Source of the DNA: Chloroflexia bacterium
GTDB taxonomy: Bacteria > Chloroflexota > Chloroflexia > Thermomicrobiales > UBA6265
DNA: 5,562 bases
Reading direction: 5' to 3'
Assembly (NCBI GenBank): GCA_013698305.1
Contig: JACCVC010000004.1
Coordinates: 1 to 5,562 of the forward strand
This document shows positions 5,554-5,562 of the stretch, piece by piece. Both the position numbers and the translations under genes were made by a program. Below the pieces are notes generated by a model. The model saw nothing but the letters and a program-made list of their open reading frames with translations. It made no database searches and was not told the origin of the DNA. Each line of letters begins with the position of its first letter. Within the stretch, counting starts at the first letter, position 1.

Positions 5554-5562
5554 CATCAGCAA

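Overview
This is a GC-rich window with compact genes and mostly clear Shine-Dalgarno sites, so it comes from a bacterium with a GC-rich genome. The family mix (class III aminotransferase with a four-cysteine insert, YeiH-type membrane protein, FmdB zinc ribbon, uronate-dehydrogenase-like SDR) would fit Chloroflexota of the Thermomicrobia type or an actinobacterial relative. That placement is inference from protein flavour only and is weak.

Layout, left to right. Positions 1-158 (minus) hold the start of a small two-helix membrane protein that runs off the window edge. It is divergent from a class III PLP-dependent aminotransferase at 296-1645 (plus). The gap after that gene (1646-1973) has no credible protein gene. 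It holds a good sigma-70-type promoter, a 10-bp perfect palindrome near the predicted transcription start, a nested set of hairpins closed by a long-range stem, and a 15-bp perfect hairpin. Together these look like a roughly 245-nt structured RNA, which is the most interesting item here.

Next comes a minus-strand pair: a YeiH/UPF0324 'putative sulfate exporter' family membrane protein (2254-3276, GTG start) followed 28 nt later by a small FmdB-type zinc-ribbon protein with a histidine-rich tail (1974-2225). Diverging from this pair is a plus-strand group: an NAD-dependent short-chain dehydrogenase resembling uronate dehydrogenase (3429-4250), an AraC-family regulator starting 5 nt later (4256-5095), and a VOC/glyoxalase-fold protein (5155-5535) with its own strong ribosome binding site.

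The protein-coding genes belong to recognisable families and look intact apart from the one cut by the window edge. No insertion sequence, CRISPR array, tRNA, rRNA or phage gene is visible. Functional links between the groups (for example oxidation of sugar acids, or export of an anion made during amine or sulfonate breakdown) are suggestions from neighbourhood only.
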